From NCBI GenBank assembly GCA_050942995.1, contig JBMNOI010000049.1:1-26332 (forward strand): a stretch of DNA of 26,332 nucleotides, given 5' to 3'. This stretch comes from JBMNOI01 sp050942995. Its GTDB lineage: Bacteria; Chloroflexota; Anaerolineae; UBA1429. Within the stretch, counting starts at the first letter, position 1. Every line of letters begins with the position of its first letter. The translations under genes and the position numbers were made by a program. This document shows, piece after piece, positions 1 to 7,474 of the stretch. A model generated the notes under the pieces. The model ran no database searches, was not told where the DNA came from, and saw only the letters and a program-made list of their open reading frames with translations.

Positions 1-581
1 CCGGCGGTATCGATGATGAGGACATCCGCATCGCGGGCCTGACCGGCCCGAATCGCGTCATAGACGACGGCGCCCGGATCGGCATTCGGCTGGTGGGCGA
101 TGACCTCTACCCCAACACGCTCACCCCAGATCTTGATCTGGTCGATGGCGGCGGCCCTGAATGTATCGGCGGCTGCAAGAAGCACCCGGTCACCTTGCGT
201 CTTGTGATAGCGGGCCAGCTTGGCAATACTGGTTGTTTTTCCCGATCCGTTGACTCCAACCACAAGGATCACATGCAACAGTCGTTCGCCCTCGAGATAC
301 GGACGCTGTACCTCTTGCAGGATTTCGACCAGTTGTTGTTTGAGCGCTTCTTGTAGCTGCTGCGCGCCACGTACCCGACCTCGATCAACCTGCTCACGCA
401 GGGTCTCGATCAAGGTAAGGGTTGTCTGGACTCCCACATCCGCCTGGATAAGGAGCATTTCCAGCTCGTCCCAGGTGTCTTCGCTGATCTGCTCTTCCCG
501 GAATAGATTGGCGATTCGCCCGAAAAACGACTGGCGCGTCTTGGTCAGGCTCTCGTCCAGCTCTTTCTGTCTCCTGAACAC
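1..581 (-). CDS. ftsY: Signal recognition particle receptor FtsY (partial, C-terminus off window)
   Basis: SRP-receptor GTPase, which docks SRP-bound ribosomes at the membrane for co-translational insertion. The visible 193 residues contain a short N-terminal helical NG-domain region (beginning VFRRQKELDESLTKTRQSFF), then the G1 P-loop GVNGSGKTTS, the DTFRAAA motif and the start of the G3 motif IIDTAG, where the window ends. The start is GTG at 581, because GGAGG lies five bases upstream and no better in-frame start exists. The protein lacks the long acidic A domain of E. coli FtsY, as is usual in Gram-positive-like bacteria. It has its own promoter (628-656). The family call is very secure; only the C-terminal third is missing. 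Confidence 0.96.
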   Translation of the reverse strand, partial: MFRRQKELDESLTKTRQSFFGRIANLFREEQISEDTWDELEMLLIQADVGVQTTLTLIETLREQVDRGRVRGAQQLQEALKQQLVEILQEVQRPYLEGERLLHVILVVGVNGSGKTTSIAKLARYHKTQGDRVLLAAADTFRAAAIDQIKIWGERVGVEVIAHQPNADPGAVVYDAIRAGQARDADVLIIDTA

Positions 582-627
582 ACTTGCCTCCGATGCAAGG
601 GGACATGACCGTTGAATGTACAGAACC

Positions 628-656
628 ATTATACCAGCCCCATTAGAGCAGGCCAA
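628..656 (-). promoter_or_regulatory. Sigma70-type promoter of ftsY
   Basis: On the minus strand TTGGCC (651-656) is followed by a 17-base spacer and a perfect TATAAT (628-633), preceded by TGG as in an extended -10. The predicted transcript starts near 621, about 40 bases before the GTG start of ftsY. Confidence 0.75.
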
Positions 657-714
657 AAGACGGACATGAAGAAGGGGGAAGGATCATCCTGCGCGATGGA
701 CTAGAGGGGTATGA

Positions 715-749
715 CGGCTCCTGTGAGGCATCTCGCCTCACAGGAGCCG
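715..749 (-). terminator. 14-bp perfect hairpin downstream of the methyltransferase gene
   Basis: Perfect inverted repeat of 14 bp (715-728 pairing with 736-749) with a 7-base loop. It lies about 40 bases after the stop of the minus-strand methyltransferase gene and upstream of the ftsY promoter. There is no T tract on either side, so it may be a weak terminator or an mRNA 3'-end stabiliser. The rest of 582-788 holds only the ftsY promoter. Confidence 0.5.
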
Positions 750-788
750 GCGATGGCGCCGTGATGCATGGTCGCGCGCATTATAGAC

Positions 789-2051
789 TCAATCGGGAAT
801 CTGGTAAATGGTCTCCTCATAGTCGCCCCCGGTATCCACCGGCTTTTTCTTTTCGGGAGCCTCCCGCAGGCGTGCCTTTTCGGCGAGTAGCAGATGGAAC
901 CGTGAGGTTTGAGCCAGCGTCGTCACAGCGCCAAAGACCTCGTTCATGATCCGGTCGTAGGGCAGGAATCGATTGGCCACAATGACGAGGCGGCCTCGTG
1001 GCTCCAGGGCGGTGTATGCATCACGAACGAACGTTTCGGCGATGTTCAGCGTCACCCGATGCCCGCTATGAAATGGGGGATTGCTCAGGATGAGGGTATA
1101 GTGCCGATCCCCGACGGCCTTGAGGCCGTCTCCTATGATGACGTCGGCATGACGAATGCCGTTGGCCTCCAGGCTGGCCCGCGCCGATTGGCAGGCCAGC
1201 GCGTCGACATCAACCAGCGTGGCATGGCCTTTGTGGGCGATTCGGGCGGCGTGTATCCCGATGATGCCATAGCCGCAACCGACATCCAGCACACGGTCGG
1301 TGACGTGAATGGGGGTGTGCTCCAGCAGCAGTCGCGTGCCCGCATCCAGATGCTCCCAGGAAAAGACGCCCGGTCGCGAGCGGATGTGGTACACGTGCTC
1401 ACCCACCGACACATCGAACTCGGCGAATGTTCCTTCCTCGATGCCGGGCGCGCGGTAGATAGAGGGAAGCTCGGGCTCGTTTGCGCGAGACGGTCTGATG
1501 AGCAGGATGGCTCTGTGTCCCCCTTTGTAGCCGAGGACGGTTGACCGGCCAAAGAGCGCCTCGGCATCGCTCGCAACGCTCTTGATGCCCGCCTTGTTCG
1601 CACCGGCCAGATACAGCCGTCCGCCGTCGCGTAGCGCTTTGTACGCGCTCAGCAGAAAGAGGCGCGCCAGGTCGCGCCCCTTGGGCAGGGACATGAGAAT
1701 GACATCGTACATGTCTCGTGCCGGGGGGAGCCCTACGTCGATGTCCATTCCGGCTCGATGCGAGGCCTCGGCCGTGCGACGCGCCATCTCGGCGGCGATG
1801 AGATTGGTGTCTCGCAGGGTGATATGGTCGATTTGAGTTCGCGTTGCAGCCCATAGAGCCAGTGCGCCATGTCCGCAGGGGAATATCAAGACTCGATCTC
1901 CCCACTCGATCTGTGCATGAGTTGCCAGGAGCCGGGTGGCCTGCCCAATCTCGTCCCATTCGGGGAAGCCAAAGCGTGTGACGACCGATACGGGCACACT
2001 GTTCAGCTCATCTTGCAGAATATGCTCTTCTGGATGTGGATGAAAACTCAA
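789..2051 (-). CDS. RsmC-like two-domain SAM-dependent methyltransferase (probable 16S rRNA guanine-N2 methyltransferase)
   Basis: About 420 residues. The C-terminal half is a class I methyltransferase domain with the SAM-binding motif DVGCGYG (residues 256-262) and the catalytic NPPFH motif (324-328) typical of guanine/adenine amino-methyltransferases. The N-terminal half looks like a degenerate copy of the same fold, the architecture of RsmC/RlmG, which methylate exocyclic amines of rRNA guanines. The TTG at 2051 is preferred as start because GGAGG (2057-2061) sits five bases upstream. In-frame ATGs at 2072 and 2063 have no ribosome binding site, and the former is only a few bases from the predicted transcription start. 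RsmC versus RlmG cannot be decided here, and a related small-molecule methyltransferase is less likely. Confidence 0.82.
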   Translation of the reverse strand: MSFHPHPEEHILQDELNSVPVSVVTRFGFPEWDEIGQATRLLATHAQIEWGDRVLIFPCGHGALALWAATRTQIDHITLRDTNLIAAEMARRTAEASHRAGMDIDVGLPPARDMYDVILMSLPKGRDLARLFLLSAYKALRDGGRLYLAGANKAGIKSVASDAEALFGRSTVLGYKGGHRAILLIRPSRANEPELPSIYRAPGIEEGTFAEFDVSVGEHVYHIRSRPGVFSWEHLDAGTRLLLEHTPIHVTDRVLDVGCGYGIIGIHAARIAHKGHATLVDVDALACQSARASLEANGIRHADVIIGDGLKAVGDRHYTLILSNPPFHSGHRVTLNIAETFVRDAYTALEPRGRLVIVANRFLPYDRIMNEVFGAVTTLAQTSRFHLLLAEKARLREAPEKKKPVDTGGDYEETIYQIPD

Positions 2052-2086
2052 ATGACCCTCCATACATGGCATGGTGACCCGGCTCG

Positions 2087-2092
2087 ATTATA
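2087..2092 (-). promoter_or_regulatory. -10 box of the RsmC-like gene
   Basis: Perfect TATAAT on the minus strand (2087-2092). The -35 region is weak (TTTCCG or TTCCGC at 17-18 bases). Transcription would start near 2080, giving about 29 bases of leader to the TTG start at 2051. Confidence 0.5.
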
Positions 2093-2247
2093 GCATGTGC
2101 CGGGAGCTTGCGGAAACGCCGGGGGTATTCGTGCGTACCGGCCGGGGGCGCGGCAAGATACTATGAATTGCAGGGTTACGTCATGCCCCGGCATCACCTT
2201 CGGAAGGGGGTGACTTGTACGCCGCTCTGCGCTGACAGCCCCTGTTA

Positions 2248-2275
2248 TTGACACGGCATATCCGGGTCTTATAAT
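2248..2275 (+). promoter_or_regulatory. Consensus sigma70 promoter of the orphan small-protein gene
   Basis: A perfect TTGACA (2248-2253) and a perfect TATAAT (2270-2275) are separated by 16 bases. This is the best match to the sigma70 consensus in the window and predicts strong, constitutive transcription from about 2282, some 42 bases before the gene. The remainder of 2093-2247 shows no gene. Confidence 0.85.
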
Positions 2276-2323
2276 CAAATTGAGCGTGTTGATCACATAT
2301 CCTACAGCAAGAGGCGTGGCGAG

Positions 2324-2752
2324 ATGACGGACGAGATAATGCCCCGCAAGGCGTTGTTCCCGGGGTTGATCTACAACGAAATCGGAGAGCCATGTGAGGT
2401 CGTCCATATCGGTGGGGTGGCCCATTATGCGGTGCCCGACGACGGCTTTTTGCGGCATGTCGAGGCTCATGCTGTGGATGATGTCATTATTGCGACCATC
2501 AAAGAGCAGGTCACGTCCATGCAGGATGAGGTCGTGCTGGGCATGCTGCAGATGCTGGGTAAGGACGATATCTTTACCAAAGCCGCGCTAGAGGCTTCGC
2601 TACGTAATCTCGATCAGCATATCAAGCAGGGCGACCCGAACCAATGGGTGCCGTGGCTACGTCTGTTTGGTTTTCGGGTGGTGGTGAATGTGCACGGCGA
2701 GGTCGTAGAGATCATTCAACCCACAATGCCTCCCGATGAGGGGGATGAGTAA
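2324..2752 (+). CDS. Conserved-looking protein of unknown function, 142 aa
   Basis: I do not recognise this family. The protein is soluble, with no signal peptide or membrane segment. The N-terminal 50 residues read as beta strands with short turns (ALFPGLIYNEIGEPCEVVHI). The middle (about 52-105) reads as amphipathic helices rich in Met, Leu and acidic residues. The C-terminal 35 residues return to strands (FRVVVNVHGEVVEIIQP) and end in an acidic tail. Good codon use, a consensus promoter 50 bases upstream and a strong terminator just downstream all indicate a real, separately transcribed gene. The ribosome binding site is modest (AGAGG about nine to ten bases before ATG). A small regulator or ligand-binding protein is possible, but nothing in the sequence shows it. 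Confidence 0.8.
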   Translation: MTDEIMPRKALFPGLIYNEIGEPCEVVHIGGVAHYAVPDDGFLRHVEAHAVDDVIIATIKEQVTSMQDEVVLGMLQMLGKDDIFTKAALEASLRNLDQHIKQGDPNQWVPWLRLFGFRVVVNVHGEVVEIIQPTMPPDEGDE

Positions 2753-2786
2753 CCGGATAGACGCTCGTTCGACAGGATCCAATGCA

Positions 2787-2838
2787 GAGGCCCCGGAAAG
2801 GTCGGCTGGTGCCGGCTTCTCGGGGCCTCGGTTTTTTT
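2787..2838 (+). terminator. Intrinsic terminator of the orphan gene
   Basis: GAGGCCCCG (2787-2795) pairs with CGGGGCCTC (2821-2829) over nine bases, with a GC-rich inner region, and is followed by GG and seven Ts (2832-2838). Only the plus strand has a T run, so it serves the 2324-2752 gene. Confidence 0.88.
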
Positions 2839-2874
2839 GCGTATCAGGCATCCGTTTGCGATTGTGGGCGGATC

Positions 2875-4059
2875 CTAATCGAGGATGGTCTCTTCCTCGA
2901 CGACATCCTCATCGATCTCAAGGCCAAGGCCCGGCTGTTGCGGCACCTCGATATAACCGTCCACCGGCTCGACCTTGTGCTTGAGGAAGAACTGGTGCAC
3001 CGTATTCCATTTGACCAGGTACTCTTGGATGGGGCACAGATGGGGCGACTGGGCCGCCAAAAAGTGTGCCGTCGCATGGCTGGAATGGCCGTGCGGGATG
3101 ACGGCGACGTCATAGGCCGAAGCCAGTGCGGCGATCTTGAGCGTCTCGGTAATGCCGCCACACCAGTAGATATCAGGCTGGAGCACATCTTGCGCGCCGA
3201 TTTCGAGGAGATGCTTGAATCCCCACCGGGTGTATTCGTGCTCGCCGTTGGATACCGGGAAAGGCACCGCCTGCCGGATCTGCGCGCAGATCTCGGGTTT
3301 GTCGGGCATGGCCGGCTCTTCGATCCAGCGCGGGTTGTATGGCGCGATACGAGGCGCCATCTGCCGGGCATAATACAGGTCCCAACTCATCCAACAGTCG
3401 AGCATCAGATCGTGATCTTCTCCTATCGCCTCGCGTACGGCCTGCACCAGCGCCACATTTTTGCGGATGCCGGCCATTCCATCGGCCGGACTGGCGCGGA
3501 AGAACCATTTTTGAGCCGTATAGCCTTTGGCGGCATATTCGCGGGCGCGCTGAGCGGCCTGCTCCGGCTCGACGGAAAAGCCCAGCATGCTGGCATAAGC
3601 GGGGATGCGCGTGCGGGTGGGGCCGCCCAGCAGCTGGTATACCGGGGCATTGGCCCACTTGCCGCGGATATCCCAGAGCGCGCAATCCAGCGCGCTGATG
3701 GCCATCATCGTAGACCCCTTGCGGCCGTGCACCGCCAGACGGTGCATCTTGTCCCACAGGAGCTCGACAGCGCGCGGATCTTCACCCAGCAGCAGATCTT
3801 TGAACTCGGACAGGATGATGCGGGCATTGCCGCCGCCTACCGGGCCGGAAAGCCCGACAATGCCCGCATCGGTATCCACCTCGATGAATATCGAATGCAT
3901 GCGGTATTTGCCTTCGGCCAGGCGCGAGGAATAGTCAGGCCCCTCCGCGCGGTGCTCGGGATAGATATCGATGGGGCGGGATAGTCTTTCTTCCCAGAAT
4001 ACCCCGGGGAATTCAAGGGTGCCCGTCAGTGCCCGACAGCGGATGTTGGTGATCTTCAT
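2875..4059 (-). CDS. Mandelate racemase/enolase superfamily acid-sugar dehydratase, L-rhamnonate dehydratase-like
   Basis: 394 residues, full length for the superfamily. The N-terminal capping domain is followed by a TIM barrel with the three Mg2+ ligands D221 (LMLDCWMS), E247 (RWIEEP) and E273 (NGEHEY), and a His-Asp dyad H323 (VIPHGHS) and D296 (QPDIYWCGG). The segments AGIRKNVALVQAVREAIGED, LDCWMSWDLYYA and APYNPRWIEE closely resemble L-rhamnonate dehydratase (RhmD), which dehydrates L-rhamnonate to 2-keto-3-deoxy-rhamnonate. The barrel strand carrying K-x-K in other subgroups reads QKWFF here. The start is ATG 4059, with GGAGG four bases upstream. The exact sugar acid is uncertain, since no kinase or aldolase lies beside it. 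Confidence 0.85.
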   Translation of the reverse strand: MKITNIRCRALTGTLEFPGVFWEERLSRPIDIYPEHRAEGPDYSSRLAEGKYRMHSIFIEVDTDAGIVGLSGPVGGGNARIILSEFKDLLLGEDPRAVELLWDKMHRLAVHGRKGSTMMAISALDCALWDIRGKWANAPVYQLLGGPTRTRIPAYASMLGFSVEPEQAAQRAREYAAKGYTAQKWFFRASPADGMAGIRKNVALVQAVREAIGEDHDLMLDCWMSWDLYYARQMAPRIAPYNPRWIEEPAMPDKPEICAQIRQAVPFPVSNGEHEYTRWGFKHLLEIGAQDVLQPDIYWCGGITETLKIAALASAYDVAVIPHGHSSHATAHFLAAQSPHLCPIQEYLVKWNTVHQFFLKHKVEPVDGYIEVPQQPGLGLEIDEDVVEEETILD

Positions 4060-4160
4060 GGCTCCTCCCAATGTGGCAGGCCTGCATCCAGGTCTGTGTG
4101 GGTCAGGGCATGATGCCCCGGCCGGATTGCGTTGTTCACGCGATGATGACTATCGAGGGC

Positions 4161-4189
4161 ATTCTAACGCTGTGGTCATGACAGATCAA
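4161..4189 (-). promoter_or_regulatory. Probable promoter of the acid-sugar dehydratase gene
   Basis: On the minus strand TTGATC (4184-4189) and TAGAAT (4161-4166) are separated by 17 bases. The predicted leader to ATG 4059 is about 95 bases. No further gene is visible in 4072-4322, and no convincing plus-strand promoter for the next gene was found. Confidence 0.55.
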
Positions 4190-4322
4190 GCGCGGCGATC
4201 GGAAAGGAGCATTCTGGCATAGAACGGTGTGTCCCAATGGGCGATTTGCCGTAAACAGATGTTTCATCCAAGATACCTCTGTAGATGCTGTAGCCACATC
4301 AATCATGATAGGAGAGCCGAGT

Positions 4323-4784
4323 ATGGTTACAGATTGGGAGATGATCTTGCGTATGCTGCTTGCCGCCGGGTTAGGCGGATTGATCGGTTGGGAACGCGAG
4401 ACACAACGCAAGCCGGCGGGATTTCGTACGCTGATGCTGGTGTCGGTATCGGTGTCTCTGTTTGTTATCGCCGGGACACAGGCTTCGTTGCGGCATGGTG
4501 GGGCGTTCGACGCGGTGCGGGCCATGGCCGGTATCGCGCAAGGCGTGGGCTTTATCGGCGCCGGGGCCATTGTGCAGGCAAAGGGAGAGGTGCGCTGGCT
4601 GACGACGGCGGCCGCGCTATGGGCGGCTGCCGCTCTGGGGTATGCTGCCGGATTGGGCATGTACGTTGTGGCCGCCGCGGGTGGGCTGATCGTGTTTGCC
4701 ATTTTGCGCTGGCTAACGCTGGTGGAGCGTCGCCGGATCGGTCCGGTGGCGTCTCGTGACCGCGAGAAAGAGAATGAAGGGTAA
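4323..4784 (+). CDS. MgtC/SapB family membrane protein
   Basis: 153 residues, very hydrophobic, with about four to five membrane segments. Family hallmarks are LLAAGLGGLIGWERE with a following Arg-Lys-Pro-Ala-Gly-Phe-Arg segment, GVGFIGAGAIV and RWLTTAAALW. MgtC-family proteins act in the inner membrane and are linked to Mg2+ limitation and to regulation of ATP synthase in pathogens; the role in environmental bacteria is unclear. The start is ATG 4323, with AGGAGA upstream (4310-4315). Longer in-frame starts back to 4227 would add a stretch with no family similarity. The C-terminal tail is charged and short, so the soluble ACT-like domain of some MgtC proteins is absent. The gene is convergent with the next one. 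Confidence 0.85.
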   Translation: MVTDWEMILRMLLAAGLGGLIGWERETQRKPAGFRTLMLVSVSVSLFVIAGTQASLRHGGAFDAVRAMAGIAQGVGFIGAGAIVQAKGEVRWLTTAAALWAAAALGYAAGLGMYVVAAAGGLIVFAILRWLTLVERRRIGPVASRDREKENEG

Positions 4785-4829
4785 GGCTGGCGTCTCGCCC
4801 GAGGGCTATGAAAAAGATCTCATCGGGCA

Positions 4830-5855
4830 TTACGCCAACCCGTGATGGCGGGCGATTCGCGTCAGGATGTCGTCGACTCTGGATTCGGGCTCGCCGGCCG
4901 GCCCCCACACATCGTCATAGGGTGTATTCAGCATCGCGCTGAATGTCGTCGCAACGCCGTGCACCAGCGAGTCGGGATGGTACCCCCCCTCCAGCACAAA
5001 GACGATACGCCCCCGGCACAGGTTCCGGGCGGCGCGGACCAGGATGTCGACTATGCGACGATATCCGCTCACGCTGAGCAGCATCCACGCCAGAGGATCG
5101 GCCCAGTGGGCGTCATAGCCCGCTGAGACCAGAATAAGTTGAGGATGGAACCGGACCAACGCCGGCTCGACAAGGCGCTCGAACGCTGCGGCATAACCCG
5201 AGTCACCGGTTTGCGGGGGGAGCGGGATGTTGATACACGTCCCCTTGCCCTCGCCACGGCCGGTGTCTCTCCAGTGGCCCGTGCCGGGGTAGTGCGGATA
5301 CTGGTGCAGTGAGATATACAGCACTCGCGGGTCTGACTCGAACGAATCTTGCGTGCCGTTTCCGTGGTGCACGTCGATGTCGACGATGGCGAGGCGTTCG
5401 ATATCCCCATAGTCCAGCGCCCAGGCGGCGGCGATGGCGATATTGTTCAGCAGGCAAAAGCCCATCGAGTGTGTGGGGGTGGCATGATGTCCCGGAGGAC
5501 GTGTCAGGGCGTAGGCGCCCTGTACACTGGCATCGATTACGGCGCGGGTCGCTGCGATAGCGCCTCCGGCGGCGAGCAGCGCGACATCGTACGAGCGCGG
5601 ACCGATGGCGGTATCGATGTCGAGGTAGCCGCCCCCTGTCTCGGCGAGGTGTTGCAGCCGGTGGAGCATGGCCGATGTGTGGATGCGCTCCACATCGCGG
5701 CGCGTTGCCGGCTCACCGGCGATGCGCCGCGTCGTCTCGAAAAGGCCGATCCCCTGGAGGTGCTCTACGATGGCCTCGAGTCGTTTGGCATTCTCCGGGT
5801 GACGGCCCGTATCATGTTCGAGATAACGCGGATCATAGACCCAGCCGACGCGCAT
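4830..5855 (-). CDS. Histone deacetylase family Zn hydrolase (AcuC/HDAC-like amidohydrolase)
   Basis: 341 residues, one complete HDAC-fold domain. The active site is intact: the tandem histidines of RPPGHHA (H123, H124), Zn2+ ligands D161 and H163 (DIDVHHGNGTQ) and D248 (SAGYDAHWADP), and the transition-state tyrosine Y292 (LEGGYHPD). Bacterial members deacetylate acetyl-lysine (AcuC and acetyl-CoA synthetase), acetylpolyamines or other amides. The substrate here is unknown, and no acetyl-CoA synthetase or acetyltransferase gene adjoins it. The start is ATG 5855, preceded by GAGGG. The gene is divergent from the MATE exporter and convergent with the MgtC-like gene. Confidence 0.92.
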   Translation of the reverse strand: MRVGWVYDPRYLEHDTGRHPENAKRLEAIVEHLQGIGLFETTRRIAGEPATRRDVERIHTSAMLHRLQHLAETGGGYLDIDTAIGPRSYDVALLAAGGAIAATRAVIDASVQGAYALTRPPGHHATPTHSMGFCLLNNIAIAAAWALDYGDIERLAIVDIDVHHGNGTQDSFESDPRVLYISLHQYPHYPGTGHWRDTGRGEGKGTCINIPLPPQTGDSGYAAAFERLVEPALVRFHPQLILVSAGYDAHWADPLAWMLLSVSGYRRIVDILVRAARNLCRGRIVFVLEGGYHPDSLVHGVATTFSAMLNTPYDDVWGPAGEPESRVDDILTRIARHHGLA

Positions 5856-5884
5856 GCTTTCCCTCTCATGACTTCTCTTTCTTG

Positions 5885-5890
5885 ATTATA
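5885..5890 (-). promoter_or_regulatory. -10 box of the HDAC-family gene
   Basis: Perfect TATAAT on the minus strand (5885-5890), 30 bases before the ATG. The -35 region is poor (TCGCCT at 17 bases), which suggests an activator or a weak promoter. Confidence 0.45.
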
Positions 5891-5952
5891 GCGCTCCTGA
5901 CCGGAGGAGGCGAGCCTCTCTTTACCAACTAATAACCCGACGCGTTTTGGGT

Positions 5953-5980
5953 TTGACAGGACATCAGAGTAGTTTAGAAT
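5953..5980 (+). promoter_or_regulatory. Promoter of the MATE exporter gene
   Basis: A perfect TTGACA (5953-5958), a 16-base spacer and TAGAAT (5975-5980). Predicted transcription start is near 5987. This is divergent from the HDAC-family promoter about 65 bases away. Confidence 0.75.
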
Positions 5981-6032
5981 CGAATAGCCGCACATTTTTG
6001 TGACGGCCTATCTTCGGGCCGGAGATGACATC

Positions 6033-7406
6033 TTGACCAACGTTGCCGCACGTACTCAACCGGTTCAGCGTGACCTCACTCAGGGGAGCCTTGTCCGCCA
6101 TCTGGTGCGACTGGCGATTCCGTCCACGGCTGAGAACGCGTTGATGACGACCGTCGGGCTGCTGGATTCGCTATGGTTAGGGCGATTGGGAGGCATGGGA
6201 TTGGCCGCCTCAGCGATCGCCACGACACTGCGCACCGTCCTTATCAGTCCGGTGATGGGCCTTTCGATGGGAGGAATGGCCGTTGTGGCACGCCACATCG
6301 GCGCTCGTGACCAGGAGGGTGCCGATCGCGCGTTGATGCAGGCGATCCTCCTTCTGCTGGCCTTCATCGTGCCCCTGATGATCATCGGGCAGGTCTTTGG
6401 GGGCATCTTTTTGCGCTGGATGGGGGCGGAGGGCGATCTGTGGCGGGATGCCGTGGCCTATCTACGCATCGTCTTCTTTGGGTTGATCTTTATAGAGATG
6501 CTGCCCACCATGAACGGCGTCATCCGAGGGGCAGGACACCCGGAATATACCCTGGCCATCCAGGTGGCGCACAGCCTGATGTTCCTTGTGCTGGAACCGA
6601 TGCTGATCTTTGGCTGGGGACCCTTTCCGCAAATGGGTGTCCGGGGGGCGGCTCTGGCATCAGTCATCAGTCACGCCGTCGGGGTGACTGCTCAGATGGC
6701 CGTACTGATCAGCGGTCGTGCCGGGGTTAGGCTACGCCTGCGATATATTCGCCCCGATTTCAACCTGATGGGGCGTATCCTCAAGATCGCCATTCCTACA
6801 GCGGCACAACGTTTCTCGCCCAATCTGGGCATGGCCCTTTTGATTCGCCTGGTGACGGCTTTGGGCAGCCACGTGCTCACCGCCTATAGCGTCATCTCGC
6901 GCATCGTTCACTTTTTGCAGGGTACCTCGTTTGGGATCGGCGGGGCCACGGCGACGCTGGTGGGACAGAACCTGGGCGGTGGCCGCGCGGACCGCTCCGA
7001 GCGCGCGGCACATATCGGCGTCAGGGGCGTTCTGATGTGCTCGGCCATCATGTTGCTGCTATTGAACATCTGGCCGGTGCCGGCGCTTTCGATCTTTAGC
7101 CTGGAGGGCGAGGCGCTGCAAGTTGGCGTGGTCGCGGTGCGCTTCTTTTTCTTCGTCGCCCTGGGGATGGGCTCCAACATGGTGCTGAGTAACGCTCTGG
7201 GCGGAGCGGGCGATGCGATATCGCCCATGATCGTCAACATCGCCTCCTTGTGGTTGATTCAATTACCGCTCTGCTGGGCGCTCTCTCAACCACTGGGTAT
7301 GGGGCCTCCGGGGATCTGGATCGGCATGGCAGTGAGCAATGGGGCGATGGCCATCGCCTTGATGGTGCAGTTCAAGCGTGGTCGCTGGAAAACTGTGCAG
7401 TTGTAG
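6033..7406 (+). CDS. MATE family multidrug/metabolite exporter
   Basis: About 457 residues, with roughly 12 transmembrane helices in two homologous halves: IPSTAENALMTTVGLLDSLW opens the first and IPTAAQRFSPNLGMALLIRL the second. This is the MATE fold (NorM/DinF type), which exports cationic drugs or metabolites in exchange for Na+ or H+. The sequence ARHIGARDQEGADRALMQA after helix 2 and its counterpart GQNLGGGRADRSERAAHIGV in the second half are typical. The start is placed at TTG 6033 because GGAG lies eight bases upstream. The longer GTG at 6000 has no ribosome binding site and would leave only about 13 bases of leader. Substrate cannot be told. Confidence 0.9.
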   Translation: MTNVAARTQPVQRDLTQGSLVRHLVRLAIPSTAENALMTTVGLLDSLWLGRLGGMGLAASAIATTLRTVLISPVMGLSMGGMAVVARHIGARDQEGADRALMQAILLLLAFIVPLMIIGQVFGGIFLRWMGAEGDLWRDAVAYLRIVFFGLIFIEMLPTMNGVIRGAGHPEYTLAIQVAHSLMFLVLEPMLIFGWGPFPQMGVRGAALASVISHAVGVTAQMAVLISGRAGVRLRLRYIRPDFNLMGRILKIAIPTAAQRFSPNLGMALLIRLVTALGSHVLTAYSVISRIVHFLQGTSFGIGGATATLVGQNLGGGRADRSERAAHIGVRGVLMCSAIMLLLLNIWPVPALSIFSLEGEALQVGVVAVRFFFFVALGMGSNMVLSNALGGAGDAISPMIVNIASLWLIQLPLCWALSQPLGMGPPGIWIGMAVSNGAMAIALMVQFKRGRWKTVQL

Positions 7407-7409
7407 GTG

Positions 7410-7445
7410 AAAAGGCCCTCCCGGGTTCATTCGGGAGGGCTTTTT
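7410..7445. terminator. Bidirectional intrinsic terminator between convergent genes
   Basis: GCCCTCCCG (7415-7423) pairs with CGGGAGGGC (7432-7440) over nine bases with an 8-base loop. Five Ts follow on the plus strand and four As precede it (a T run on the minus strand). It lies directly after the MATE stop codon and before the end of the minus-strand ATPase gene. Confidence 0.9.
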
Positions 7446-7474
7446 GTAGACTTTCAGGATGCGGTCTTTTTGAC

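Noticed and set aside
2782..3984. A 400-residue plus-strand open frame opposite the acid-sugar dehydratase
   Set aside because: It is the antisense of a clear enzyme gene with intact catalytic residues. It has no family motif of its own and arises from codon bias in GC-rich DNA.
4190..4322. Mg2+-sensing leader (M-box type) before the MgtC-like gene
   Set aside because: The gap is short, no plus-strand promoter is clear, and I see no set of conserved helices or a terminator before the start codon.
4798..4830. Imperfect inverted repeat between the convergent MgtC-like and HDAC-family genes (GCCCGA...TCGGGC)
   Set aside because: Six outer pairs with a bulge and no T tract; it overlaps the end of a gene and cannot be separated from chance.
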